DNA of 64,000 bases from Clostridia bacterium (GTDB taxonomy: Bacteria > Bacillota > Clostridia > Oscillospirales > CAG-272), in contig JAFYLH010000006.1 in NCBI GenBank assembly GCA_017537175.1, positions 1 to 64,000 of the forward strand, in the 5' to 3' direction. The notes beneath the pieces are model-generated. The model did not search any database and was not told where the DNA came from. It saw only the letters and a list, made by a program, of their open reading frames with translations. The position numbers and the translations under genes are program-made. This document shows positions 49,897 to 58,879 of the stretch, piece after piece (position 1 is the first letter of the stretch; each line of letters begins with the position of its first letter).

Positions 49897-51318
49897 ATGA
49901 CAGATTACAAATGTAAAGAAAGTGATATAGGCAAAACTCTGCTTGAAATATTTTGTGCAGAGGGACTATGTCAGCCCGAAACTCCCTGCGGAGGCAAGGG
50001 CAGATGCGGAAAATGCCTTGTCCGCTGTGAGGGAGCACTAAGCGCTCCCGATGAAAACGAAATAAAGCTGTTGGGTGATAAAAAGGGCTTTCGCCTTGCC
50101 TGTCTTGCCCGCTGTGAGGGAGATTTTTCTTATCAGCTGACAGAGCAAACAGAGGCTGACATTCAGACAGACTTTGCAGGGGACATTACCCTTAACAAGG
50201 CAACAGAGGGCAAGCTTTTGGCGGTGGATATAGGCACTACCACAGTTGCTATTTACAGTATAATAAACGGCAAGGTCAAGGATAAGATATCCTTTGTCAA
50301 TCCTCAGACTGCTCACGGTGCAGATGTTATTTCCCGTTTGGTATTTGCCGGACAGACAGGAGCAGAGACTCTTAAAAACGAGCTTGTCGAGGCTATCAAG
50401 CCCTATGGGGCTGATACCGATTACTGTGTTATCTGCGGCAACACCGCAATAGAGCATTTTGTTACCGGTGAGGACGCCTCGGGTATTGCAAAGCTGCCCT
50501 TTACACCCGCATCCCTTTTCGGATGCGAATATCAGATGCCCTTTGCAAAGAAGACATATATCGCGCCCTGTGTTGCGGCGTATGTGGGCGGTGATATTAC
50601 CTGCGGTGCCGTGGCCTCCGGTATTGACAGGGCAGAGGAGCTTACCCTATACATAGATATAGGCACCAACGGCGAGATAGTGTTGGCCGACAAGGACAGA
50701 GCTTTATGCTGTGCGGCGGCTGCAGGTCCTGCCTTTGAGGGCGCAAATATAGAATGTGGCTGTATAGCCCATACCGGAGCCGTAGAAAAGGTATGGTATG
50801 ACGGCGGATTAAAGTATAAGACTATAGGTAATGCTCCCGCCACAGGTATTTGCGGCTCGGGACTTATAGACTGTGTCTCAGCCTTGCTTGCAGGCGGTGA
50901 GCTTGACGAAACAGGCAGACTTGACGAGGACAGATATTACTTAGGTGATGTATATATATCTCAAAAGGATATCCGCTCGCTCCAGACTGCAAAGGCGGCG
51001 ATAGCCGCAGGAATAAAGACCCTTGCGGCAGAAATGAAAAAGCCGATTACCGCAATTAAAAAGGTAATAATAGCAGGAGGCTTTGGTACGCATATCGATC
51101 CTGACTCGGCCTGTGATATAGGACTTATCCCACAGAAGCTTCGCGGCAGGATAGAGTTTATGGGCAACTGTGCAGGACACGGTGCGGTAAACTGCGCATT
51201 AAGTGAAGCAGAGCGCAAACGCACCGAGGCTTTTGCAAAAAGGCTTGAATATATCGAGCTTTCGGGCCATAAAAAATTTAATCAGTTATATGTAGACGAA
51301 ATGTTTTTTGAGGGGTAA
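49897..51318 (+). CDS. Reductive activator-type protein of corrinoid enzymes (DUF4445/ASKHA)
   Basis: 473 residues. N-terminal 2Fe-2S ferredoxin domain with C31, C37, C40 (CGGKGRCGKC) and a fourth Cys near 69 (RLACLARC). A linker leads to an ASKHA ATPase-like domain: VDIGTTTVAIYSI near 110, YIDIGTNGEIV near 255, ICGSGLIDCVSALL near 318 and IIAGGFGTHID near 390. Such RACE proteins use ATP and low-potential electrons to return inactive Co(II) corrinoid proteins to Co(I). No corrinoid protein or methyltransferase is in the window, so its partner lies elsewhere. GAGGA precedes the ATG. Confidence 0.87.
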   Translation: MTDYKCKESDIGKTLLEIFCAEGLCQPETPCGGKGRCGKCLVRCEGALSAPDENEIKLLGDKKGFRLACLARCEGDFSYQLTEQTEADIQTDFAGDITLNKATEGKLLAVDIGTTTVAIYSIINGKVKDKISFVNPQTAHGADVISRLVFAGQTGAETLKNELVEAIKPYGADTDYCVICGNTAIEHFVTGEDASGIAKLPFTPASLFGCEYQMPFAKKTYIAPCVAAYVGGDITCGAVASGIDRAEELTLYIDIGTNGEIVLADKDRALCCAAAAGPAFEGANIECGCIAHTGAVEKVWYDGGLKYKTIGNAPATGICGSGLIDCVSALLAGGELDETGRLDEDRYYLGDVYISQKDIRSLQTAKAAIAAGIKTLAAEMKKPITAIKKVIIAGGFGTHIDPDSACDIGLIPQKLRGRIEFMGNCAGHGAVNCALSEAERKRTEAFAKRLEYIELSGHKKFNQLYVDEMFFEG

Positions 51319-51342
51319 GACCCTATATATAAGGAGATAAAT

Positions 51343-52308
51343 ATGAAAATTACAGTAATAGGCGCAGGCAGATGGGGTAGCTGTATAGCCTGGTATCTTG
51401 ACCGTACAGGTCACGATATCACTATCTACGGTCCCAAGGATACCCCCGATATGATCGCATTTTCCACCACCCGTACCAACGGTCTTATAACCATCCCCGA
51501 GTCGATCGGACTTTCTTATGATCTCAAGGAAGCGATCGCAGATGTCGACGCGGTGGTTATCTCCATCGGTTCACAGGGACTTCGTTCTCTTATTGACGAA
51601 ATAAATGCTTTAGAGGATAACAAAGAACGCACATTTATCCTTTGTATGAAGGGTATAGAGATAGAAAGCGGTATGAGACTCACCGAGGTTGTGGAGTCTC
51701 AGGCAAGGTTCCCCTGTAAGGTCGCGGTATGGATAGGCCCCGGTCATGTACAGGAGTTTTACCGCGGTATTCCCAACTGTATGATAATAGACTCAAAGGA
51801 CGAGGATCTCAAGGGTAAGCTTGTTGAAGAGTTTAGTAGTGACCTTATCCGCTTCTACTACGGCGAGGATCTTTTGGGTAATGAGGTAGGAGCAGCGGCA
51901 AAGAATGTTATCGGTATTGCGGCAGGTATACTTGACGGTATGGGTGTTTCATCCCTTAAGGGTGCTCTTATGTCAAGAGGAACCCGTGAGGTCTCCCGAC
52001 TTATCAAGGCTATGGGTGGCAACGAGCTCTCCGCCTACGGTCTCTGTCACCTTGGTGACTATGAGGCGACCGTTTTCTCACAGTTCAGCCATAACCGTAT
52101 GTTTGGTGAGCTTTATGCCAAGGGCGAAAAGTATGACAAGCTTGCCGAGGGCTATTATACCGCGGCGGCACTTCATAATCTTTGCAAAAAATATGATGTG
52201 GAGATGCCTATCTGCGAGGCGGTCTACAAAACCCTTTATGACGGTGTGGATGTAAAGGAAAGCCTTTTCGGCCTCTTTAACAGATCCCTCAAAAAGGAGC
52301 TTTGGTAA
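51343..52308 (+). CDS. gpsA: NAD(P)H-dependent glycerol-3-phosphate dehydrogenase
   Basis: 321 residues, typical for GpsA. VIGAGRWGSCIAWYL (N-terminal Rossmann), IGSQGLRSLI, FILCMKGIEIESG, VWIGPGHVQEF (GPxxAxE position) and GNEVGAAAKNVIGIAAGI (catalytic Lys) are in order; the C-terminal helical domain has the usual GLCHLGDYEATVFS. It makes sn-glycerol 3-phosphate for phospholipids. It differs clearly from the 348-residue paralogue at 14943 and is the better candidate for the housekeeping enzyme. AAGGAG precedes the ATG, 24 bases after the upstream gene. Confidence 0.88.
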   Translation: MKITVIGAGRWGSCIAWYLDRTGHDITIYGPKDTPDMIAFSTTRTNGLITIPESIGLSYDLKEAIADVDAVVISIGSQGLRSLIDEINALEDNKERTFILCMKGIEIESGMRLTEVVESQARFPCKVAVWIGPGHVQEFYRGIPNCMIIDSKDEDLKGKLVEEFSSDLIRFYYGEDLLGNEVGAAAKNVIGIAAGILDGMGVSSLKGALMSRGTREVSRLIKAMGGNELSAYGLCHLGDYEATVFSQFSHNRMFGELYAKGEKYDKLAEGYYTAAALHNLCKKYDVEMPICEAVYKTLYDGVDVKESLFGLFNRSLKKELW

Positions 52309-52330
52309 GCTTATATAATTTTTTAAAATA

Positions 52331-52355
52331 AAAATCCGCTTCGGCGGATTTTTTC
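52331..52355 (+). terminator. gpsA terminator
   Basis: AAAATCCGC pairs with GCGGATTTT around a TTCG tetraloop, then T residues. Confidence 0.92.
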
Positions 52356-52404
52356 TGTCTTACGGTAAATACTATCCTTGTATTAAATACAAAGGAGACA
52401 AACA

Positions 52405-52722
52405 ATGAAAAAGTTAATAACCGTACTTTTGGTCCTTTGCCTTGCTACGGCAATTTTTGTTGCCTGCAGAGCGCGTACCGACCGTGCCGAGGATAACGGT
52501 ATTGTAACCGACGGTACAACCAAAATGACCGACACCACAAATAGAAATACCGACAACACCACTACCGACAAAAGCACCGACAAAACAACCACCGATACAG
52601 ATACCAAGAGCAGAAGCCAACGTATCCTTGACGGAGCAGGCGATGCGGTAAGTGATGTGGTAAGAGGTGCCACCGATGCGGTGGATGATTTTCTTGACGG
52701 TATCAGAGATACCGGAAATTAA
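52405..52722 (+). CDS. Small Thr/Asp-rich lipoprotein
   Basis: 105 residues. Signal peptide with lipobox FVAC (Cys near 21), then a low-complexity stretch rich in Thr, Asp and Lys (about 35-68) and a C-terminal amphipathic helix (ILDGAGDAVSDVVRGATDAV). I do not recognise the family; it resembles the small YtxH/entericidin-sized lipoproteins. AAAGGAG precedes the ATG. The structured element copy B begins nine bases after the stop and may form its 3' UTR. Confidence 0.75.
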   Translation: MKKLITVLLVLCLATAIFVACRARTDRAEDNGIVTDGTTKMTDTTNRNTDNTTTDKSTDKTTTDTDTKSRSQRILDGAGDAVSDVVRGATDAVDDFLDGIRDTGN

Positions 52723-52730
52723 GTAAAAAG

Positions 52731-52969
52731 CAGACTTCAAAAAAGGAAGGTAGATTTTTGTGAAAAGGGTCCGTAGGCTTACTTAGTAAGGTAGTGATCC
52801 TTTTCACGAAAAAGTGTGAAAGGACGGCACAAACTCGATGTTGTGCCGTCCTTGAATACCTATATGACTGTATTGGAAGAGATAAACATATTTTATTTTA
52901 TCTGAAAGTTGGAAAAATAAACTGAAAAAGAATTATTTTACACGATCGACCGACTTTTTTGATAGTCTG
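52731..52969 (+). ncRNA. Candidate structured RNA / small element, copy B
   Basis: 239 nt, same layout as 5460-5702. Terminal pairing: CAGACT (52731-52736) with AGTCTG (52964-52969), extended by AAAAAAG with CTTTTTT (G-C in copy A replaced by A-T). Helix 2: 52760-52771 with 52796-52807, capped by CTTAC/GTAAG (copy A: CGTAC/GTACG). Helix 3: GGACGGCACAA with TTGTGCCGTCC around a loop containing CTCGATG. Shared single-strand segments are GAAAAAGTGTGAAA, TTGAATAC, TATTGG and CGACCGACTTTTT. No protein is encoded. A terminator-like hairpin follows at 52971. Confidence 0.5.
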
Positions 52970-52970
52970 G

Positions 52971-52996
52971 ACCTTGCAAAAAGCAAGGTTTTTTGT
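52971..52996 (+). terminator. Terminator directly after copy B
   Basis: ACCTTGC pairs with GCAAGGT around AAAAA, then TTTTT; begins one base after the structured element. The -35 box of the next promoter lies within it. Confidence 0.8.
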
Positions 52997-53002
52997 TATT
53001 AT
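52974..53002 (+). promoter_or_regulatory. Promoter of protease operon
   Basis: TTGCAA 52974-52979, 17-bp spacer, TATTAT 52997-53002. Confidence 0.5.
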
Positions 53003-53019
53003 AGCATTGGGGTGATGAT

Positions 53020-54327
53020 ATGAGAAAAACAGGTAGAATAATATTATTTCTTTCTCTTGGCGGATTTATTTCCTGTGTTGCCGTATTTATACTTTCGCTG
53101 ACCGTTTTTTTGAATATACAGACTCAGGGTGTAAGGGCGGATTCTTTTTTAGCTTCCGAGCCACGGCACCATTTTATAAACACAGCCTTAAACGACCTTC
53201 TTTCTGAGGGGGTATACATAAATGAAAGAACCGATTTTACCATGTCGGAAAGATATGTGTCCCCCGAGGGTATCGAGTTTATAAGCAAGAGTAAGCAGTG
53301 GGACAAAAATGACCTTGAGCTTCTCTATAAGGAGCTTCTGCAAAACAAGCACGGCGAGGAGCTTTATTTACTGTCAAGCGTGACGGTCTATCCTCAAAGG
53401 GATGACAAAGCGGCGGCTACCCACAAGAATGCAAAGCAGTATTGTACCGTTCCCATATCCCACACCCTTGTGCCCGAGGATCTGAAAATAACCTTTACCC
53501 ACACAAGAGGACATATTACTTTGTATAACGGCGACAATATCACCACCGTTGCGGGTATGGCGGAGGCTCTGAGCCACGAGTACGGTCATCATTATACCAG
53601 ATATTATATGCTTAACAGCAACGGTGATGCTCTTTATAATACCGGGTATGCCGTTCTCAGGGGATTAAATGCCGAAAACTCCTATGCCGACATGAGCGTA
53701 AGTGAGGATTTTTATTACAAAAATCACTATAAATTTATTCTTGAGATAGCCGCGGAGGACTATGTTACCCTTATGGGCTCTCCTGCCTCCCGCGAGGTTG
53801 CGGATCATATGGATATTATGGAGGCTCTCTATAACTCGGATAACTATGTGGTTGAATTTTCCCGTAGTGCCGCCGTTCAGGAAAATCTTACCCTGCCTAT
53901 GGCATGCGAGGTACAGGGTCTGGCCGAATATTTCTACAGCTTTATAGGAGAGCAAGCACCCGAATACGATATAAAAAAGGATATGAATATCCGTATCCAA
54001 AAGCGAAGCCAAACATTTGATCTGGTAGGCGGCTACAGGACATTTGTATACTATGAGATAGAGTTTGACAAGGTATACGGCGAGGATGCTACATATGTGC
54101 TTACCGTTTACGATCCCGATGATTATGCCGGCACCGTACAGCCTGTACGCACCGTAACAAAGGATGAAAAGGCTCTTTGCCGTATCGGTAATGCAGTGCG
54201 TAATTTAGGCTCAAGAGTGATCTATAATGACGACGGCTTGGCAAAGGGGACAAAGGTGTTTATTGTAAATGTTATTACCCCCGACGGCAAAATGTACACC
54301 TCCGCACCCTTTAGCCATACATTCTGA
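53020..54327 (+). CDS. Membrane-anchored putative zinc metallopeptidase
   Basis: 435 residues. One N-terminal membrane helix (about 8-30) places the rest outside. MAEALSHEYGHHYTRYYM near 190 contains HExxH (H-E-Y-G-H), and FILEIAAEDYVTLMGS near 240 could supply a third, Glu, ligand as in gluzincins. The C-terminal ~100 residues (about 325-435) look like a fibronectin/Ig-like beta domain. I do not recognise the family. It is the first gene of an apparent operon with a lipoprotein (7 bases later) and a YczE-like membrane protein. GGGGTG precedes the ATG. Confidence 0.75.
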   Translation: MRKTGRIILFLSLGGFISCVAVFILSLTVFLNIQTQGVRADSFLASEPRHHFINTALNDLLSEGVYINERTDFTMSERYVSPEGIEFISKSKQWDKNDLELLYKELLQNKHGEELYLLSSVTVYPQRDDKAAATHKNAKQYCTVPISHTLVPEDLKITFTHTRGHITLYNGDNITTVAGMAEALSHEYGHHYTRYYMLNSNGDALYNTGYAVLRGLNAENSYADMSVSEDFYYKNHYKFILEIAAEDYVTLMGSPASREVADHMDIMEALYNSDNYVVEFSRSAAVQENLTLPMACEVQGLAEYFYSFIGEQAPEYDIKKDMNIRIQKRSQTFDLVGGYRTFVYYEIEFDKVYGEDATYVLTVYDPDDYAGTVQPVRTVTKDEKALCRIGNAVRNLGSRVIYNDDGLAKGTKVFIVNVITPDGKMYTSAPFSHTF

Positions 54328-54334
54328 GGATAAT

Positions 54335-55177
54335 ATGAAAAGGATAATATTTTTACTTATAATATTTGGCTGTCTTTTGTTCTGCGGCTGTGCCGCCACA
54401 GCCGATATGGAATACGGCATAGATGCCGACAACAACGCATACACCAGACTCCGTGTGGATATAAAGACCACAGACAATGATGAAAAGGACAGCCTGGAGT
54501 ATCCGTTGCAGCAGCTTGGTGAATATTACCGTGATGAGCTGGGCTTTGAATATGAGTATGACATTTTCACAGAGGATCCCGACAATGCCTATATTCTGCT
54601 GACCAGATCGGTGCCTGCCGACAGCTTTGAACAAGCCTTTGAAAATCTTAAGGAAATGCTCTGTGACGAAAGCTTGACAGCTTTTTCAGAGCTTAGCTGT
54701 GAGTTGAGTGACACCGACCCTCAGTATGCCTACCGTATAAAGGGCAGGGTGGATTTGAACAAGGTTTTTGAAAACATCTACAGCTCGGGCATATCCAAGG
54801 GAACTGCTGATCTTATTGCATCTATGGTAGATAACTGCAGCTTTTCGGTAACTCTTTCTCTTCCTCAAAACACGCATATATACCGACTTTCCCATACCGA
54901 GCCCACCGAGATATATCACGAGGGTGAGGTGTTCACAGTGCTTGGAAATCAGCTTAGCCCGGCCGCGACATCTGTTGCAGAGTCCGGTATTAAGATCGCC
55001 CTTTGGGTGTCGGCAGCTCTTTCTGTACTGATGCTTACAGGTATGACTGTTGGGGTGATATGTATCAAAAAGGGGAAAGGTACTGCAAAGGGCCTGAGCC
55101 CGACAAGTTCAACTCAAGAAATTCCACAGAACGGAGAAGAAGTAAATGACCGGGAAAAAGATAACAATCCCCTCTGA
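54335..55177 (+). CDS. Lipoprotein with C-terminal membrane helix (LppM-like)
   Basis: 280 residues from the ATG at 54335 (GAGGA upstream); the longer in-frame start at 54269 lies in the previous gene. Signal peptide with lipobox FCGC (Cys near 18), a ~210-residue extracytoplasmic domain, then a membrane span (about 225-248) and a short cytoplasmic tail. Double anchoring and length resemble DUF3153/LppM proteins, but the match is not certain. Its end overlaps the next gene by 32 bases. Confidence 0.75.
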   Translation: MKRIIFLLIIFGCLLFCGCAATADMEYGIDADNNAYTRLRVDIKTTDNDEKDSLEYPLQQLGEYYRDELGFEYEYDIFTEDPDNAYILLTRSVPADSFEQAFENLKEMLCDESLTAFSELSCELSDTDPQYAYRIKGRVDLNKVFENIYSSGISKGTADLIASMVDNCSFSVTLSLPQNTHIYRLSHTEPTEIYHEGEVFTVLGNQLSPAATSVAESGIKIALWVSAALSVLMLTGMTVGVICIKKGKGTAKGLSPTSSTQEIPQNGEEVNDREKDNNPL

Positions 55178-55832
55178 GGCGGCATATATACTGGGTATAG
55201 TATTCATAGCCTTTGGCAACACATTGCTTGCAAGGGCGGATCTTGGTATGTCAATGGTGGTAGCACCTGCATATCTTGCACACCTTAAGCTTTCGCAGAT
55301 CTGGTCTTTTGTGAGCTTCGGTATGGCAAGCTACGCGGTAGAAGGTATATTGCTTATTGTACTTACGGTCATAATGAGACGCTTTAAGCTTAAGTACATA
55401 CTTTCGTTTTGTACGGCTGTTATATACGGCTTCGTGGTTGACGGCTTTATGGCTGTGATACCGACTGTAAGCGAAGAGCTTTGGGCTGCAAGAATAGGGC
55501 TTTTTATACCCGGTATGCTTATAGTGACCCTTGGTGTAGCGTTTATGTTTCACACCTATCTTGCTCCCGAGGCATATGACCTATTTGTCAAGGAGCTGTG
55601 TCAGCGATTTGGATTTAATGCGGGCAAATGTAAAACTGTATATGATCTAAGCAGTCTTGCTGTGTCTCTTATTCTGAGCTTTATCCTCTTCGGAGGGTTG
55701 GAGAGTATAGGTTTCGGAACTCTTGTATGTGCCTTGCTTAACGGAACCTTCATAGGTTTGTACAGTCATTTTATGGATAAGAGGTGCTCTTTTCCGTGCA
55801 GGCTTAAGTTCTTGAAGAAGATATATAAATAA
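55146..55832 (+). CDS. YczE/YitT-like membrane protein (DUF6198 type)
   Basis: 228 residues with about six spans. AYILGIVFIAFGNTLLARADLGMSMVVAPAYLAHLKL at the N-terminus, with a small-residue-rich first span and a loop, is typical of the YczE/DUF6198 group; GTLVCALLNGTFIGLYSHFMDK near the end is likewise. The function is unknown. The start lies within the preceding lipoprotein gene (GGAGAAG as ribosome site). The alpha/beta hydrolase gene follows after ten bases. Confidence 0.8.
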   Translation: MTGKKITIPSEAAYILGIVFIAFGNTLLARADLGMSMVVAPAYLAHLKLSQIWSFVSFGMASYAVEGILLIVLTVIMRRFKLKYILSFCTAVIYGFVVDGFMAVIPTVSEELWAARIGLFIPGMLIVTLGVAFMFHTYLAPEAYDLFVKELCQRFGFNAGKCKTVYDLSSLAVSLILSFILFGGLESIGFGTLVCALLNGTFIGLYSHFMDKRCSFPCRLKFLKKIYK

Positions 55833-55842
55833 AGGAGCAGAT

Positions 55843-56568
55843 ATGGAAAAAATTATGAATGAGGCAAATCTCCGCAGATTTGCTTACTGTAACGACTATG
55901 CCATCAAGGGCGACATCAAGGGAATAGTAATATTCTTTGTAGGACTTGGCGGATGCAGTATGTATGACAACGGAAGCGACTGGGGAGAAGGCTTTGCCAA
56001 GGATAATGTACTCTTTGTTATTCCTTACCATAACCCTTGGGCTTGGATGAACAGGCAGACCGTTGACTTTACCGATGAAATAATTGATGTCTTATTTAAA
56101 AAGCATAACCTGCCAGAGGATACTCCCATAGTTTCCTGTGGCGGCAGTATGGGCGGACAGGGAGCTCTTGTCTATACCGCTTATTCCAAGCGTATCCCCA
56201 ACTACTGTGTTGCAAGCTGTCCCGTGTGTGACCTGCCATATCATTTTACCGAGCGTCCCGATCTTCCCCGTACTCTGTATACAGCCTTTGCTTCCTATGA
56301 GGGAACTCTGGAGGATGCACTTCGCTCAGCATCCCCTGTCCATCTTGTTGACAGGATGCCCAAAAGTACAAAATACCACCTATTCCATTGCGAAAAGGAT
56401 GAGGCGGTGAATATAGATAAGCATTCAAGACCCTTTGTTGAATTGATGAAAAAGGAGCACGATCTTACCTTTTATCCTGTGCCCGACAGAACACATTGCG
56501 ATCTTGACGATTATCATAATCAATTATATGATAAGCTTCTTATCGAAGGAGCAACAATTAAAGGCTGA
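55843..56568 (+). CDS. Alpha/beta hydrolase, paralogue of the gene at 45826
   Basis: 241 residues. The nucleophile elbow is CGGSMGGQG (Ser near 103); the His is in DRTHCDLDDYH near 220. NPWAWMNRQTVDFTDEIIDVL and CPVCDLPYHFTERPDLPRTLYTAF match the minus-strand paralogue. An esterase or peptidase acting in the cytoplasm is likely. AAAGGAG precedes the ATG. Its stop codon lies in the stem of the shared convergent terminator. Confidence 0.85.
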   Translation: MEKIMNEANLRRFAYCNDYAIKGDIKGIVIFFVGLGGCSMYDNGSDWGEGFAKDNVLFVIPYHNPWAWMNRQTVDFTDEIIDVLFKKHNLPEDTPIVSCGGSMGGQGALVYTAYSKRIPNYCVASCPVCDLPYHFTERPDLPRTLYTAFASYEGTLEDALRSASPVHLVDRMPKSTKYHLFHCEKDEAVNIDKHSRPFVELMKKEHDLTFYPVPDRTHCDLDDYHNQLYDKLLIEGATIKG

Positions 56569-56588
56569 ACCAATCAAGGTTCAGCCTT
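56561..56588. terminator. Convergent terminator containing a stop codon
   Basis: AAGGCTGAACC pairs with GGTTCAGCCTT around AATCAA. The TGA of the plus-strand hydrolase lies in the stem, and the minus-strand wecA/tagO gene ends five bases further on. Confidence 0.85.
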
Positions 56589-56592
56589 TAGC

Positions 56593-57861
56593 TTATTTCT
56601 TTTTAGATTTCTTTTTATTTGATTTTTTCTTTTTCGGTACAGCCTCTACGGGGGCAGCTTTGGGGGTGTCACCCTCCTTGCTTGTCATTTGGTCTATACC
56701 TGTTTTTTCGCGGGTCTTGGGATTTTTTAATAATGCAAAGTTTATTATCAAAAGCACCAGACCTATTAATACTATAACTGCGGCTCTCCATATCTTTTCG
56801 CCTGTGAACATAATTGCAGAAAGACCGAGTATTGCACAGAGCGAATAGAGTATTGCAACTACCTGCTTCTGGTTAAGACCCATATCAATGAGTCTGTGAT
56901 GCAGGTGGCCGCGGTCGGGAGAGAAGGGGGATTTGCCGTGAAGTATTCTTCTTGTAAAGGCAAATGCGGTATCCAGTATGGGGAAAGCGAATATGAGAAG
57001 AGGTATGATAAAGGATACCAGAGTGTGGGTCTTAAGTACGCCCTTTATAGAAACCACCGACAGGGTGTAGCCTAAGAACAGAGCTCCCGTATCGCCCATA
57101 AATATCTTTGCGGGGTTGGTATTAAAGGGCAAAAATCCAAGACAGGAGCCTGCAAGGATAGCAATAAGCACCGTGGTGGAGGAATCTCCGCCCAGCACTA
57201 TAGAAACCATAAGAAGGGATATGGCGGATATTGCGGAAACACCGCAGGAAAGACCGTCAAGACCGTCTATGAGGTTGATAGCATTGGTAAGACCTACTAT
57301 CCACAGTATTGTGATGGGGATGGCAAGGTGCTTGAAATCAATGGTGTGGCCGAACAGATTGATGTTTTCTATAATAAGTCCCTGCCATACAGCCACAAAA
57401 GCAACACCTATCTGTACAAACAGCTTTACCAGAGCTCTGAGTCTGAATATATCATCCAGCATACCCAAAAGCACTATGGCGGAGCCGCCTATCCATATAG
57501 TGATAAGTGTGGGGGTTATATCCGAAAATATCAGGGTGGTCAGCACAAATCCCAAAAAGATGGCAAGACCTCCCAGACGGGGGACAGGCTGCTTATGCAT
57601 CCTGCGGTTGTCGATGGGAATATCGATCGCCTTGAGCTTGTACGCCAGCACGCGGACCACAGGTGTTGTGGTAAATGCGATAAGAAAGGCGCACAGCATT
57701 GCTGCTATACCAAAGAGGATACTTATTACAGAAACCTCAAAGGTTGCTCTGATAATGGTTGTCAGGTTGTCCAGATATTCCTCCGAATGTCCGTAGGCCA
57801 CCACATCGGGATTGATGGAGGCCACCTTATCCATTATTTTTTCAAGAAGGGTGTTACCCAT
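56593..57861 (-). CDS. tagO/wecA: Undecaprenyl-phosphate N-acetylglucosaminyl-1-phosphate transferase
   Basis: 422 residues with about eleven membrane spans. MraY/WecA family motifs are HKQPVPRLGGLAIFLGF near 88, GMLDDIFRLRALVKL (Asp-Asp) near 135, LTNAINLIDGLDGLS near 190, FMGDTGALFLG near 258 and the cytosolic DRGHLHHRLIDMG near 320 (HLHH). It loads GlcNAc-1-phosphate onto undecaprenyl phosphate, the first step of teichoic acid or surface polysaccharide synthesis. The tail is Lys-rich (KKKKSNKKKSKKK), an unusual extension. It is downstream of trpS in the same direction, ten bases apart. Confidence 0.92.
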   Translation of the reverse strand: MGNTLLEKIMDKVASINPDVVAYGHSEEYLDNLTTIIRATFEVSVISILFGIAAMLCAFLIAFTTTPVVRVLAYKLKAIDIPIDNRRMHKQPVPRLGGLAIFLGFVLTTLIFSDITPTLITIWIGGSAIVLLGMLDDIFRLRALVKLFVQIGVAFVAVWQGLIIENINLFGHTIDFKHLAIPITILWIVGLTNAINLIDGLDGLSCGVSAISAISLLMVSIVLGGDSSTTVLIAILAGSCLGFLPFNTNPAKIFMGDTGALFLGYTLSVVSIKGVLKTHTLVSFIIPLLIFAFPILDTAFAFTRRILHGKSPFSPDRGHLHHRLIDMGLNQKQVVAILYSLCAILGLSAIMFTGEKIWRAAVIVLIGLVLLIINFALLKNPKTREKTGIDQMTSKEGDTPKAAPVEAVPKKKKSNKKKSKKK

Positions 57862-57871
57862 AAATTACTCC

Positions 57872-58873
57872 TTATATTCTGCCTACAAAGCCTAACTTGC
57901 GGTATACCTTTGCCAGGGTTTTGTATGCCATACGGTTAGCTCTGTCGGCACCTTCCTTCATAACCGATTCAAGATAGCCCTTATCGGCCATAAGCTTGTT
58001 AAATTCCTCCTGCACGGGTGCAAGACCGTCTGCAACGGCCTCGCCAACGGCAAGCTTAAAGTCGCCGTAGCCCTTGCCCTCAAATTCCTTTACTATCTCA
58101 TCATCACTCTTGCCTGTAAAGCAGGAGTAGATCGTCATAAGATTGTTTACACCGTGCTTATCCTCGCCTCTGCAAACAACTGTATCAGAGTCGGTGACAG
58201 CACGCTTGAACTTACGGATGATGGTATCACGGTCATCAAGAAGAGAAACAAAGCCGTTTACGTTTTCGTCAGACTTGGACATCTTCTTTGTAGGGTCTCC
58301 CAGAGACATTATCTTTGCGCCCGACTTGGGGATAAAACCCTCGGGTACTGTAAATGTGGGAGAATATACCTGATTAAAGCGCTGTGCAATATCTCTTGCC
58401 AGCTCTATATGCTGCATCTGATCCTGACCTACAGGAACAAGATCTGTCTGATAGAGCAGAATGTCGGATGCCATAAGCACGGGGTAGGTAAAGAGACCTG
58501 CATTGATGTTATCGGCATTCTTCTTACTCTTATCCTTGAACTGGGTCATACGGGACAGCTCACCGAACATAGTGTAGCAGTTAAGCGCCCAGGCAAGCTC
58601 AGCGTGTGCGGGAACATGGCTCTGTACAAAGAGGGTGCTCTTTTCGGGATCTATACCGCAGGCCATGTAGATGGCGAGAGTCTCGTAGGTTCTCTTGCGC
58701 AGATCTGCGGGTACCTGTCTTACAGTAATGGCGTGCATATCAACAACACAGAAAATACAGTCGTTGTCCTCCTGGAATGCACCCCAGTTTTTTATAGCTC
58801 CCAGGTAGTTTCCTATGGTAAGTATACCGCTGGGCTGTACACCCGAGAAAATGATCTTCTTCTTATCGTCCAT
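57872..58873 (-). CDS. trpS: Tryptophanyl-tRNA synthetase
   Basis: 333 residues. Class I synthetase: [19 protein letters not shown] with the TIGN form of the HIGH motif (about 9-27), [24 protein letters not shown] near 145, and KKMSKSDEN near 200. It charges tRNA-Trp. It lies six bases after the aminotransferase gene with no room for a T-box leader, so its expression follows that gene. The ribosome site is weak. Confidence 0.95.
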   Translation of the reverse strand: MDDKKKIIFSGVQPSGILTIGNYLGAIKNWGAFQEDNDCIFCVVDMHAITVRQVPADLRKRTYETLAIYMACGIDPEKSTLFVQSHVPAHAELAWALNCYTMFGELSRMTQFKDKSKKNADNINAGLFTYPVLMASDILLYQTDLVPVGQDQMQHIELARDIAQRFNQVYSPTFTVPEGFIPKSGAKIMSLGDPTKKMSKSDENVNGFVSLLDDRDTIIRKFKRAVTDSDTVVCRGEDKHGVNNLMTIYSCFTGKSDDEIVKEFEGKGYGDFKLAVGEAVADGLAPVQEEFNKLMADKGYLESVMKEGADRANRMAYKTLAKVYRKLGFVGRI

Positions 58874-58879
58874 TGTCTT

